A DNA stretch of 64,000 nt from Streptomyces dioscori (GTDB lineage Bacteria > Actinomycetota > Actinomycetes > Streptomycetales > Streptomycetaceae): assembly GCF_003024195.1 (NCBI RefSeq), contig NZ_KZ679038.1, positions 248,001-312,000 on the forward strand, written 5' to 3'. Both the position numbers and the translations under genes were made by a program. Below the pieces are notes generated by a model. That model saw only the letters and a program-made list of their open reading frames with translations. It was not told where the DNA came from and made no database searches. Below, piece after piece: positions 43,334 to 52,343 of the stretch. Position 1 is the first letter of the stretch. Every line of letters starts with the position of its first letter.

Positions 43334-43467
43334 ATTCCCACCTTCCAGAAAAGAAGGGCGTCCGCCGGCACAAGGCACAGGACACAGGGCAACGGCGGGA
43401 TATCGCGAGTCTACGGATTCCTGCGCCCGAATCCAGGTGCCGACAGGGATCCTTGTGTGGACATGCC

Positions 43468-44670
43468 TCAGGCCCGGACCCAGGCGCGCATCAATTCGGC
43501 GGCCTGGTCCGGATTCAGCCGCGGATCGCACAGCGTCGTATACCGCTCGTCCAGCCGGTCGACCCCGTCGACCTTTCCGCCCAGGCATTCGGTGACATCC
43601 GACGCGGCCACTTCCAGATGCAGTCCGCCGGGGTGCTCCCCCGCCCCTTCCAGCACGCGTTTGCAGCGGCTCGCCTCGTCCACGATGTCGGTGAGGCGCC
43701 GGGTCTTCCGGCCGGCCTCCCGCACCGTGTTGCCGTGCATCGGATCGCTCAGCCAGACCGGCCGGTGCCCCGCGTCCCGTACGGCGGCCACGAGCGGCGG
43801 CAGCAGCCCGGGCACCCGCTCCGCGCCCATCCGCACGATCAGCGTGAGCCGGCCGGGAATTCCGTACGGGTCCAACTGGGCGCACACCTCGCCCAGTTCG
43901 GCCGCCGTGATGGACGGTCCCAGCTTGAGGGCCACCGGGTTCACGACGGATGCCAGCAGCCGCACATGGGCCGAGTCGGGAGCTCGCGTGCGGTCGCCGA
44001 GCCAGGGCAGATGCGTGGAACCGAGGAACCGCCGCCCGCCCTCCGTACGGACCAGCCGGGCCTCGTAGTCGACGACCAGCGCGTCATGGCTGGCCCACGG
44101 CCCGTCCACGAACTCCGTTGAGCGGCGGGTCCGTTGATCCCGCTCGCGGGCCAGGGCGCCCAGTACGCCGGCGCTCGCCTCGTAGGCCCGGACCATCCGG
44201 CGCGGGTCGTGCGCCCGTGCCTCGGGGGTGGGGCTCTCGCCGTTCACCAGGTGGCCCCGGAAAGCCGGCAGCAGCACTCCGCCGACCTCTTCGTGGGGCA
44301 GCGTGCGGGGCTTGGCGAACTGGCCGCCGATCCGGCCGACCCGTAGCACCGGCAGGCCCGTACCGTCGGCCACCTCGTCGGCGAGGGCGTGCAGCACCGC
44401 CGTCTTGGCCCGGACCTGGTCGGCGTCGGTCTCCTCGAAACTCTCCGCGCAGTCGCCGAGTTGCAGCATCACCGCCCCGCCCCCGGCCACCACCGCGAGG
44501 GCCCGCCGCAGTCGCGCCAGTTCCTCGGGGGTCACCAGCGCGGGCGCGGAGGCCAGTTCGGCGCAGCTGGGCTCGTAGGCGGGGTGCGTCGCCCAGTCCG
44601 GCTGCTGGGCCGCCTCGGCGCCCGCCGGCCACGGCGGCCGGGGGGTGCCCCGGGCTCCGTCGCCGGTCAT
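43468..44670 (-). CDS. phzC: Class II DAHP synthase (PhzC-like)
   Basis: A 400-aa 3-deoxy-D-arabino-heptulosonate-7-phosphate synthase of class II. LQLGDCAESFEE is the metal-Cys motif, RIGGQFAKPRT the PEP-binding motif, WLSDPMHGNT the metal His segment, and DPRLNPDQAAELM the C-terminal motif. It lacks the long N-terminal regulatory extension of the housekeeping enzyme (about 460 aa), so it is probably insensitive to feedback and boosts shikimate flux for the cluster. Its ATG overlaps the PhzE-like stop. Confidence 0.93.
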   Translation of the reverse strand: MTGDGARGTPRPPWPAGAEAAQQPDWATHPAYEPSCAELASAPALVTPEELARLRRALAVVAGGGAVMLQLGDCAESFEETDADQVRAKTAVLHALADEVADGTGLPVLRVGRIGGQFAKPRTLPHEEVGGVLLPAFRGHLVNGESPTPEARAHDPRRMVRAYEASAGVLGALARERDQRTRRSTEFVDGPWASHDALVVDYEARLVRTEGGRRFLGSTHLPWLGDRTRAPDSAHVRLLASVVNPVALKLGPSITAAELGEVCAQLDPYGIPGRLTLIVRMGAERVPGLLPPLVAAVRDAGHRPVWLSDPMHGNTVREAGRKTRRLTDIVDEASRCKRVLEGAGEHPGGLHLEVAASDVTECLGGKVDGVDRLDERYTTLCDPRLNPDQAAELMRAWVRA

Positions 44671-46730
44671 CGGCGGACGCCGCGTTCGCCGAGGTCCGCC
44701 GGAGGGCGCAGCACCCGTTCCAGGAGGTCGGCCAGCAGGCCGGTGCCGTGTTCGGTCAGCACCGACTCCAGATGGAACTGGACGGCGGCGAACCGCTCAC
44801 CCCGCAGGGCGTGCACCTCCCCGGTGGCGGGGTCCCGGCACAGGTGCACGTCTCCGTGCGCGAGTGGCGAGCGCAGGACGTCCTCGGTGTGGCGGGCCGC
44901 GTAGGAGTTGTAGAAGCCGACCGCCTCGGGGCGTCCGAAGAAGTCGATACGGCGCTGGGTGCCCTGGTGGGGCCGCTCGCGGCGGAAGAGCGGCAGCCCG
45001 AGCAGCGTGCACAGCGCCTGGTGGCTCAGGCATTCACCGACGAACGGGATGCCTCGGGCGAGGAGACGGCCGGTCATCTCGGTGATCCCGCGGACCTTCG
45101 GGTCGGTGGCGGCCCGGGGATCGCCGGGACCGGGGCCGAGCAGGACGCAGTCGTACGCGTCCAGGTCCGGCGGGCGCACCGACCACCACGGGCGGACCGT
45201 GGCGTCCAGTCCGAGGGCCCGGGTCTGGTGGCCGAGCATGTCGGTGAACTTGTCCTCGGCGTCCACGATCAGCACGCGTCCCGCGTCGGGTGAGAGTGCG
45301 CGTACGGGCCGGTCGTCCTCCTTGCCGAGCCAGAACGCCGAGAGCCCCACGTTGCGGCGGTCCAGGGCGTCCGTCACGCGGGGGTGGGCCGCAAGCGGTT
45401 CCGGCGGCCGTCCCGACGGTCGTCGGGGCTGCGGTTCCGGCTGTGCGGGGCCGTCGCCCGGTACGGAGGGTGCCGGTGGCGTCCGGGGGCGGCCCTTCAG
45501 ACCGGTGGCGGCCAGCAGCGCGTCGGCCTTGGCCCAGGTCTCGGCGACCTCGGCGGTGGGCCGCGAGTCGCGTACGAGTGTGGCGCCCACGTCGATCCGT
45601 ACGGCACCTTCCCGGCGGATCTCGGCCGTACGGATCAGGATCGCCGAGTCCAGGGTGGCGCGGCCGGCCGTGTCCCGGCCGAGCAGGGCGAGGGCGCCGC
45701 CGTAGTAGCCGCGGCCGCTCTCCTCATGGCGGGCGATCACCCGGCAGGCGTTCTCCAGAGGGCTGCCGATGATGGTCGGCGCGAACATCGTCTCGCGCAG
45801 CACCTCGCGCACGTCCAGGGACGTAGGGCCTTCCAGCAGGTACTCGGTGTGCGCCAGCCTGGCCATCTGCCGCAGGTAGGGGCCGTGGGCCCGGGCGCCG
45901 CCGTCGCAGACCCTGGCGAGCATCTTCAGCTCCTCGTCGACCACCATGAAGAGCTCGTCGGTCTCCTTCCGGTCGTCCAGGAACTCCAGTACGCCGTCCA
46001 CGTCCGCGCCCGAGGGCGGGTAGCGGTAGGTGCCGCTGATCGGGTTCATCCGCGCGACCCCTTCGGCCACTTGGACGTGCAGCTCCGGAGAGGCGCCGAC
46101 GAAGGTGCGGTCGCCGGTGTGCACCACGAACGTCCAGTGGGCGCCCGACTCCATGGTCAGCAGCCGCCTGAAGACGGTCAGGGCGACCTCGGGCCGGTAG
46201 TCGCGCAGGGTCGCCCGGAAGGACCGTCTGACGACGAAGTTCGATCCCTCGCCGGACCGGATCTCCTCGTCGAGGACCTTCTGCACGATCTTCTCGTATT
46301 CGTCGTCCCTGACGTCGAACCCGCCGTCCGCCAGGGCCACTTCGGTGTCGGGCAGCAGCTCAAGCGCCTCCTGGACGGGGAGGGCGGCTCGTTGCCGCAC
46401 GGTCAGCGTCAGGATGGGTTCGCCGTCGTCGTTGCAGGCGTATCCGCGCTCGGTGATCTGGCGGAAGGGGATGGCCGCCAGCACCTCCGCCGGTCCCCCG
46501 GCCCCGGCCTCGGCCCCATCCCCGGCCTCGGCCCCGGTCCTGGAGCTGGGCAGCGGCACGTCGGCGAGCGTCGTCACCTCTCGCACCTCCCCCGTCAGCA
46601 CCTCCACCTCGGGGGTGTCCGTACCGGCTCTGCGCAGGAGCGCGAACGGGGGAGGGTCGGGCGTCAGCAGGGAGTTGAGGAGGTCCCGAGCGCGCGTCTC
46701 TCGGGGGTCCCGGACAGTGCTGATCGTCAT
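44667..46730 (-). CDS. phzE: PhzE-like 2-amino-2-deoxyisochorismate synthase (fused GATase)
   Basis: A 687-aa TrpE-TrpG fusion. The chorismate-binding half has FVGASPELHVQV, MNPISGTYRYPPSG, DELFMVVDEELKMLARVCD and GSPLENACRVIARHEESGRGYYGGALAL. The last 200 residues are a class I glutamine amidotransferase with the nucleophile Cys in FVGECLSHQALC and the His-x-Glu pair in QFHLESVL. The GSPLENA and GATase order match PhzE, which stops at ADIC instead of making anthranilate. ATG chosen next to AAAGG; an upstream frame is possible but lacks a site. Confidence 0.92.
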   Translation of the reverse strand: MTISTVRDPRETRARDLLNSLLTPDPPPFALLRRAGTDTPEVEVLTGEVREVTTLADVPLPSSRTGAEAGDGAEAGAGGPAEVLAAIPFRQITERGYACNDDGEPILTLTVRQRAALPVQEALELLPDTEVALADGGFDVRDDEYEKIVQKVLDEEIRSGEGSNFVVRRSFRATLRDYRPEVALTVFRRLLTMESGAHWTFVVHTGDRTFVGASPELHVQVAEGVARMNPISGTYRYPPSGADVDGVLEFLDDRKETDELFMVVDEELKMLARVCDGGARAHGPYLRQMARLAHTEYLLEGPTSLDVREVLRETMFAPTIIGSPLENACRVIARHEESGRGYYGGALALLGRDTAGRATLDSAILIRTAEIRREGAVRIDVGATLVRDSRPTAEVAETWAKADALLAATGLKGRPRTPPAPSVPGDGPAQPEPQPRRPSGRPPEPLAAHPRVTDALDRRNVGLSAFWLGKEDDRPVRALSPDAGRVLIVDAEDKFTDMLGHQTRALGLDATVRPWWSVRPPDLDAYDCVLLGPGPGDPRAATDPKVRGITEMTGRLLARGIPFVGECLSHQALCTLLGLPLFRRERPHQGTQRRIDFFGRPEAVGFYNSYAARHTEDVLRSPLAHGDVHLCRDPATGEVHALRGERFAAVQFHLESVLTEHGTGLLADLLERVLRPPADLGERGVRR

Positions 46731-46841
46731 GCCTGCCTTTCCTGGGCGCCGCGAAGCAGGCCGCACGAGGCGACGGGCGTCGGTCCGTTGAGGCGGAACA
46801 GAGGGGGGAGAAGGGCGGGAGACGGAGCGAGGAGGGGAACG

Positions 46842-47876
46842 TCAGCCGGATGCCTGTCGGTCGGAGCGTCGCTCCAGCTCCGTAGCGAAGTCCTGCCAGG
46901 CCCGGCTGCACGCGCGGGCGGCCGAGACGATGATCTCCGCGCGGTGCGGCGGAACGTTTTCGCTGATCCGGGTCCACTCTTGCGGGCCGACCGTGCAGAC
47001 GTCCAGGAGCCGGAGCAGGGTGCGCCCCGATTCGGAGAACCGCAGCGAGGGGTCCTTGCGCAGGTTGTGGATCAGTCCCGCGAGGTCGACGTCGTGGTCG
47101 GCGCCACCGTCGATACGGGCCAGCGCCTTCGGCCGCGGCAGTGCCCGCGCCGCCTCGGGGGCTCCTTCGGGGGCTGTTTCGGAAGGTGCCGTCCCCGGCC
47201 CGCGCCGCGTGGGGCCGGCGGGTGCCTCGCCGCGCCGCAGGCGGTCCCGGACGTCTCGCACGGTGGCGGTACAGACCCCGGCCTCCCTGGCGACCTCGCG
47301 CAGCGAGACACCGGGACGCTCGGAGAGGATTCTGCCCGCCTGTTCGCGACCTTCGGCGGCGTCGACCGGCCGCTTTCGGCCGTCACGCCCCAGCCGGGTG
47401 TGCGACTGGGGAATTTCCCCACTCGCACGGCGCCTGATCGCACCGACGGTCTTGTGGGAGAGGCCGGTGACCGAGGCGATCGCCCGATCGCTCCACTCGG
47501 GGTGGGAGCTGACGATACGTTCGGCCGCGGCGTTTCTGTCGGAGCGCGGCAGGGGAAGTCCGTGGGAGATGTTCGCCTGCACCGCGAGGACGAATGCCTC
47601 TTCGTCGTCGCACTCGCAGAAGACCGCCTCGATCTTCTCCTGACCGCGCAGTTCCGCCGCGCGCACGCGATGCATTCCGTCGACGACGCTCATCGTCCGG
47701 CGGTTCACCAGAATGGGCGGCAGTTCGGTGTCCGATTCGGCGAGGAGGCGCACATGGTCGTCGTCCGCACCCGAAAGCCGGGGGGAATCGAAACGTGTCA
47801 GTTCGCTCAATGACACCAATTCGGTGGACGGGTGCGAAATGAGTGCAGAGGCGTCAGCTAATCGCTGACCGTTCAT
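46842..47876 (-). CDS. StrR-family (ParB-fold) cluster activator with TTA codon
   Basis: A 344-aa pathway-specific regulator. The ParB/Srx-like N-domain (LPPILVNRRTMSVVDGMHRVRAAELRG) and the helix-turn-helix region (HPEWSDRAIASVTGLSHKTVGAIRRR) are diagnostic of StrR, NovG and Bbr activators of antibiotic clusters. A second helix-turn-helix-like segment (PGVSLREVAREAGVCTATVRDVRDRL) follows. Codon 6 is TTA (47859-47861), so full translation should need the developmentally timed bldA tRNA. RBS AGGGGG. It probably activates the whole - strand array. I searched the non-coding upstream region for the GTTCGACTG-n11 dyad and found no convincing copy. Confidence 0.9.
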   Translation of the reverse strand: MNGQRLADASALISHPSTELVSLSELTRFDSPRLSGADDDHVRLLAESDTELPPILVNRRTMSVVDGMHRVRAAELRGQEKIEAVFCECDDEEAFVLAVQANISHGLPLPRSDRNAAAERIVSSHPEWSDRAIASVTGLSHKTVGAIRRRASGEIPQSHTRLGRDGRKRPVDAAEGREQAGRILSERPGVSLREVAREAGVCTATVRDVRDRLRRGEAPAGPTRRGPGTAPSETAPEGAPEAARALPRPKALARIDGGADHDVDLAGLIHNLRKDPSLRFSESGRTLLRLLDVCTVGPQEWTRISENVPPHRAEIIVSAARACSRAWQDFATELERRSDRQASG

Positions 47877-48745
47877 GAGTTTATCCCCCTGGGGCGAGCT
47901 GGAGCTTTACAGGACGACAACGATGGCAAAAGACATCGGAGGGCGTCCGCCCCTGGAGGCACGCGGCCGAAAGAATCTCCTACCGCATGAGCGCGAAAGT
48001 AACAGGATGATCGACTCAAGGCACACCCCCGTGCATTTTGGCCAGTTGTCCCGTCTGTCCAGTGGAACGCCGACCCCACCGACACCGCTCGGGGCACCGA
48101 CCTGTCGCAACACCACGCAGTCGCCCGAAGAGCACGCCGGAGATTCAGCAGAGATCATCTCGGGCGCGATCAAGGACGGTGAAAGAGTTGCCATTCCACC
48201 TTTTAGTCAACAGCAGTTCCAAGACAAAGCGACCGTATCAGCCGCCCCGCAGCACCGGCAACCAAAACGTGATGTGCCGTTAACAGGCCACGCGCCTGCC
48301 AAAGACCCGGAACACCGGCAGTGGCCGGTGATCTTCACGCACGCCACCGGAACAGGCGTCAGAGGCAACGGTGCACTTCAGGGGCATCGCGGGGACGGCG
48401 AGGCCGAGCCGCGAAAATATAACCCCTGAATTCCCTCGAACCCCGTTTGCGCCACGTACAGCTGGGCATCAGGAACAGTTTATCCGCCTCGAAACGCGAA
48501 CGCGCTCCACGCAGTAACGGAATATTAACTTCCGCATTCACGACTCCATGGCGCCGCCCGTCGTCCGCGGCGGGCCGCCCGGCATGCGTGACCGGCGCGC
48601 GTCACCGGCGCGCGTCAAGGTGACCGGCGTGCGTTAGGTGCCCTGGATGACGGGTACCCGGCCGCCCGGCAGCGGGGGCGACGTGTGGCGACCCGCTGGA
48701 CCTGCGGTGAGACTGGGGCGAGCGGCGCCTGACGATGGGTGGAGC
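47877..48745. other. Long non-coding region upstream of the cluster regulator
   Basis: 869 bases with lower GC than the flanks and no frame showing a believable gene. It holds the regulator's ribosome site, a relatively AT-rich stretch (48480-48540, including GGAATATTAACTTCC, a weak dyad), a GC-rich hairpin-prone patch near 48560 and the three direct repeats listed separately. Promoters for the - strand cluster and the + strand SRPBCC gene must be here. Confidence 0.6.
48591..48634 (+). repeat. Three direct copies of ACCGGCGCGCGT
   Basis: Copies at 48591, 48604 and 48623 (the last with one change), about 110 bases upstream of the SRPBCC start. Spacing 13 and 19 bases. Possible regulator site or slippage. 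Confidence 0.65.
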
Positions 48746-49348
48746 ATGTTCAGCGTTGAGGAAACGATCGAGGTCGCGGTCCCGGTGAGTGCCGCGTACA
48801 ACCAGTGGACGCAGTTCAAGAGCTTTCCCCGGTTCATGACCGTGGTGAAGAAGGTCGAGCAGGTCCGGCCGGCGCTGCTGTCCTGGACGCTCGGGGTCGG
48901 ACCCGTGCACCGCGAGTTCCAGGCCGAGATCGTCGAGCAGGAACCCGACTCCCATCTGACGTGGCAGAGCCTCGAACGGCACTTCGTGCACCAGGGAGAG
49001 GTGCTGTTCCGGCCCACCGCGACGGGCGACACGGCGGCCGGCACTACGGGCGGCACGGCGGCCGGCACTGCAGGCGGCGTGGCGGACGGCACCACGGGCG
49101 GCGCGAAGGACCGTACGACCGTCACCGTCCGGATCGAGGTCGACTCCCCCGGCGCCACCGCCCTGCTCGGCGGTCTCCCCGAGCTGGTCGGCCGTGTCGT
49201 CCAGCGGGAGCTGCGGCACTTCAAGGCGTACATCGAGGGGCTCGGCGCGGAGAGCGGCGCCTGGCGGGGCACCATCCGCGGCGGACGCGTACGGCCCGAG
49301 GACCCCAAGCCGCAGCGGAGCCGTGTGCCCCACTGGCCCGTCGGCTGA
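48746..49348 (+). CDS. SRPBCC polyketide-cyclase-like protein
   Basis: A 200-aa START-like protein: EETIEVAVPVSAAYNQWTQFKSFPRFM is the typical N-terminus of the YndB/cyclase-dehydrase group, and VTVRIEVDSPGATALLGGLP the C-terminal strand. A central low-complexity loop (DTAAGTTGGTAAGTAGGVADG) has been expanded by DNA repeats. It precedes the YdeP-type gene by 33 bp and may share its transcript. Function unknown. Confidence 0.75.
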   Translation: MFSVEETIEVAVPVSAAYNQWTQFKSFPRFMTVVKKVEQVRPALLSWTLGVGPVHREFQAEIVEQEPDSHLTWQSLERHFVHQGEVLFRPTATGDTAAGTTGGTAAGTAGGVADGTTGGAKDRTTVTVRIEVDSPGATALLGGLPELVGRVVQRELRHFKAYIEGLGAESGAWRGTIRGGRVRPEDPKPQRSRVPHWPVG

Positions 49349-49381
49349 CGCCGAGAGCGACGACAGCGTGAGTGAAAGGCA

Positions 49382-51700
49382 ATGCCGATGAAGAAGGCCC
49401 CCGGCGAGGAGCCGAACGAGGCTCTGACCGTGACCCCGCCGAAGAAGTGGGCCGCGGGCGTCCCCGCGGTGGCGCACGCGTTGGAGTACTCCCTGGAGGA
49501 GACCTCCGTGCGGCGCACCGGGGAGACGCTGCTGACCATGAACCAGGTGGGCGGCATCGACTGCCCCGGGTGCGCGTGGGCGGATCCCTCCCCGGGCGAC
49601 CGGCATCGCAACGAGTACTGCGAGAACGGCGCCAAGCACATCAACGACGAGGCGACCTCGCGGCGCATCGGTGCCGACTTCTTCCGCGAGCACACGGTCT
49701 CCGAACTGGGCCGGCGCTCCGACAAATGGCTCAACCAGCAAGGGCGGCTCACCGAGCCGATGGTCAAGCGGCCGGGATCCGACTCGTACGAGCCGATCAG
49801 CTGGCACGACGCCTTCGACCTGCTCGCCTCGGAGCTGACGTCGCTCGACTCCCCCGACGAGGCGGTCTTCTACACCTCCGGCAGGGCCAGCAACGAGGCC
49901 GCGTTCGTGCTGCAGCTGTTCGCCAGGGCGCTGGGCACCAACAACCTGCCCGACTGCAGCAACATGTGCCACGAGTCCAGCGGCTTCGCGCTGCACGAGA
50001 CGCTGGGTACGGGCAAGGGGACGGTCAGCCTCGACGACCTGCACCACGCCGACCTGATCTTCGTGGTGGGGCAGAACCCCGGGACCAATCATCCGCGCCA
50101 GCTGTCCGCGCTGGAGGAGGCGAAGCGCAACGGCGCCCGCATCATCGCGGTCAATCCCCTGCCGGAAGCCGGGCTGTTGCGGTTCAAGAACCCGCAGAAG
50201 CCCAGCGGGGTGATCGGCAAGGGCACCCAGATCGCCGACCGGTTCCTGCACATCCGCAACGGTGGTGACCTGGCCCTGTTCCAGGGGATCAACCGGTTGC
50301 TGCTGGAGGCCGAGGACTCCCGGCCGGGCGAGGTGCTCGCCCGCGACTTCATCGAGAGCGACACCAAGGGCTTCGAGGAGTTCGCCGCGCACGCACGCAC
50401 CATCGAGTGGAACGACATCCTCGCCGCGACCGGTCTGGGCCGCGAGGAGATCGAGCAGGTCCGGGACGAGGTGATGGGCAGTCAGCGCGTCATCGTGTGC
50501 TGGGCGATGGGCATCACCCAGCACAAGCACGCCGTCCCCACCATCCGGGAGATCGTCAACTTCCTGCTGCTGCGCGGGAACGTCGGCAGGGCCGGCACCG
50601 GCGCCTGTCCCGTGCGCGGGCACAGCAACGTGCAGGGCGACCGCACGATGGGCATCTGGGAGCAGATGCCGGACGATTTCCTCGACTCGCTCCAGGAGGA
50701 GTTCGGCTTCGACCCGCCGCGCGCCCACGGGCTGGACTCCGTGAACACGATCAGGGCGATGCGCGAAGGCCGTATCAAGTTCTTCATCGCCCTGGCCGGC
50801 AACTTCGTACGGGCCGCTCCGGACAGCGAGGTCACCGAAGAGGCCATGCGCACCTGTCGTCTGACGGCCCACATCTCCACCAAGCTCAACCGGTCCCACA
50901 CCGTGTGCGGCGAGACCGCGCTCATCCTGCCGACCCTCGGCCGCACGGAGGTCGACATCCAGGCCGACGGGGAGCAGTTCGTCACCGTCGAGAACTCGAT
51001 GAGCGAGGTGCACACCACCCAGGGCCGTCTGAAGCCCGCCTCGCCCCTGCTGCTCAGCGAGATCTCCATCCTGTGCCGGCTCGCCCGCCGCACCCTCGAC
51101 GGCACCGCCGACATCCCCTGGGAGGAGTTCGAGGCCGACTACGGCGCGATCCGCGACCACATCTCGCACATCGTCCCGGGGCTGCACGACTTCAACCGGC
51201 GCGTGACACGGCCCGGTGGCATCCAGCTGCCCAACGCGGTCAACGAGGGCGTCTACCACAACGATGTCGGCAAGGCGCTGTTCACCGCCAACGACTTCGC
51301 GATGCTGCAGGCCCCCGAGGGGCACCTGCTGCTGCAGACCCTGCGCTCCCACGACCAGTGGAACACCGTCCCGTACACGTCCAACGACCGCTACCGGGGC
51401 ATCCACGGGAGCCGCCGGGTGGTGCTCGTCAATCCGGAGGACGTGGCCGCGCTGGGTCTCTCCGCCGGGCAGCACGTCGACCTGGTCAGCGTGTGGCGCG
51501 ACGACCCCGACCGGCGCGCCGAGGACTTCCGCGTGGTCCCCTACCCCACCACGCGGGGCTGCGCGGCCGCCTACTACCCCGAGACCAACGTCCTGGTGCC
51601 GCTGGACAGCGTGGCCGACAAGAGCAACCAGCCGACGTCGAAGGCGATCGTGGTCCGCCTGGAGCCTGTCGCGTCGCCGGCGAGCGTGTCAACGGGGTGA
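49382..51700 (+). CDS. FdhF/YdeP-family molybdopterin oxidoreductase
   Basis: A 772-aa molybdenum enzyme of the formate-dehydrogenase-like YdeP type. MNQVGGIDCPGCAWADP contains the CxxC present in this group in place of a full [4Fe-4S] motif. TSGRASNEAAFVLQLFARALGTNNLPD, the following CHESSG and VVGQNPGTNHPRQ are cofactor-binding. No selenocysteine and no signal peptide, so it acts in the cytosol; the electron acceptor is not known. E. coli YdeP is linked to acid stress. Genes for it occur outside biosynthetic clusters, and here it separates the - strand array from the NRPS region. Confidence 0.92.
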   Translation: MPMKKAPGEEPNEALTVTPPKKWAAGVPAVAHALEYSLEETSVRRTGETLLTMNQVGGIDCPGCAWADPSPGDRHRNEYCENGAKHINDEATSRRIGADFFREHTVSELGRRSDKWLNQQGRLTEPMVKRPGSDSYEPISWHDAFDLLASELTSLDSPDEAVFYTSGRASNEAAFVLQLFARALGTNNLPDCSNMCHESSGFALHETLGTGKGTVSLDDLHHADLIFVVGQNPGTNHPRQLSALEEAKRNGARIIAVNPLPEAGLLRFKNPQKPSGVIGKGTQIADRFLHIRNGGDLALFQGINRLLLEAEDSRPGEVLARDFIESDTKGFEEFAAHARTIEWNDILAATGLGREEIEQVRDEVMGSQRVIVCWAMGITQHKHAVPTIREIVNFLLLRGNVGRAGTGACPVRGHSNVQGDRTMGIWEQMPDDFLDSLQEEFGFDPPRAHGLDSVNTIRAMREGRIKFFIALAGNFVRAAPDSEVTEEAMRTCRLTAHISTKLNRSHTVCGETALILPTLGRTEVDIQADGEQFVTVENSMSEVHTTQGRLKPASPLLLSEISILCRLARRTLDGTADIPWEEFEADYGAIRDHISHIVPGLHDFNRRVTRPGGIQLPNAVNEGVYHNDVGKALFTANDFAMLQAPEGHLLLQTLRSHDQWNTVPYTSNDRYRGIHGSRRVVLVNPEDVAALGLSAGQHVDLVSVWRDDPDRRAEDFRVVPYPTTRGCAAAYYPETNVLVPLDSVADKSNQPTSKAIVVRLEPVASPASVSTG

Positions 51701-51717
51701 ATCCCGGCCATCGGTGG

Positions 51718-51759
51718 GCGAACGTCAGGTACCGGGCGGCGAACGTCAGGTACCGGGCA
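51718..51759. repeat. 21-bp tandem duplication at a gene end
   Basis: GCGAACGTCAGGTACCGGGC(G/A) occurs twice, head to tail. The second copy contains the last codons and stop of the GNAT gene, so the duplication arose from the gene end and now fills the gap to the YdeP-type gene. Confidence 0.85.
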
Positions 51760-52255
51760 CGGAGATGACGACCATGCGGTTCACCGTGCCGTCCTCGCCG
51801 ACCACATCGCGTACGTGGCGGAAGCCCAGGCGGCGGCACAGGGCGAGACTCGCCGTGTTTCCGGCGCCCACCATGCCGTACGCCTCCGTCAGCCCGAGGT
51901 TGTCACCGGCGTGGCGGAGCAGACCGTGCACGGCTTCGGTGCCGATGCCCTGCCCCCAGTGGTCGGGGGCGAGGGCGACGATGAGTTCATGGCCGTCGAC
52001 GTTGCCGGTCCTCTTCACCTCCGCGTGGCCGATGTACGTCCCCTGCCGCCACACCCCCCACACGTCGAACCGCTCCGTCGGGTAGACGTCGGTGAGGATG
52101 GCGCGGAACGCCGCGCGCAGGTCGTCCTCCGGGACCATGTCCTGGCCCATCCAGTGGCACACCTCCTCGTTGCGCAGCAGGGCGACGAAGTGCTTCTCGT
52201 CCTCGGGCCGGTAGGGCGTGAACTCCAGCCGTTCGGTTCTCAGGTCGGGTGTCAT
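51746..52255 (-). CDS. GNAT (RimJ/RimL-type) N-acetyltransferase
   Basis: A 169-aa acyltransferase: LRTERLEFTPYRPEDEKHFVALL (N-terminal strand), APDHWGQGIGTEAVHGLLRHA (acetyl-CoA pyrophosphate loop, Q/RxxGxG/A) and AGNTASLALCRRLGFRHVRD (motif B). This subgroup acetylates protein N-termini, antibiotics or small amines. Directly downstream of the MbtH-like gene on the same strand but beyond a strong hairpin, so possibly separately transcribed. Confidence 0.87.
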   Translation of the reverse strand: MTPDLRTERLEFTPYRPEDEKHFVALLRNEEVCHWMGQDMVPEDDLRAAFRAILTDVYPTERFDVWGVWRQGTYIGHAEVKRTGNVDGHELIVALAPDHWGQGIGTEAVHGLLRHAGDNLGLTEAYGMVGAGNTASLALCRRLGFRHVRDVVGEDGTVNRMVVISVPGT

Positions 52256-52276
52256 CGGTGGACTCCTGGGGTGAGT

Positions 52277-52331
52277 GCGGAGGGACGAGGACGGGGACAG
52301 AACTCTCCGTCCTCGTTCCCCGTCCCTCCGC
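52277..52331. terminator. Long two-part stem-loop after mbtH-like gene
   Basis: GCGGAGGGACG pairs with CGTCCCTCCGC, and inside it GAGGACGG pairs with CCGTCCTC with a small bulge. It sits 13 bases past the MbtH-like stop and is well placed to end the NRPS transcript. Confidence 0.75.
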
Positions 52332-52343
52332 GGCCACGGGCGA

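Noticed and set aside
41822-46730. Phenazine biosynthetic cluster
   Set aside because: PhzC, PhzD and PhzE-like genes are present, but no PhzF, PhzB/A or PhzG homologue was seen anywhere in the window and an EntA-like dehydrogenase is present instead.
47907-48429. Short open frames on both strands in the non-coding region
   Set aside because: No ribosome sites, no codon-position GC bias and no recognisable protein features.
47877-48745. StrR-type binding dyad (GTTCGACTG-n11-CAGTCGAAC) upstream of the regulator
   Set aside because: Only a half-site-like CAGTGGAAC near 48059 was found, with no matching partner at the right distance.
49382-51700. Selenocysteine-containing formate dehydrogenase
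   Set aside because: No in-frame TGA and the motif pattern is that of the YdeP group.
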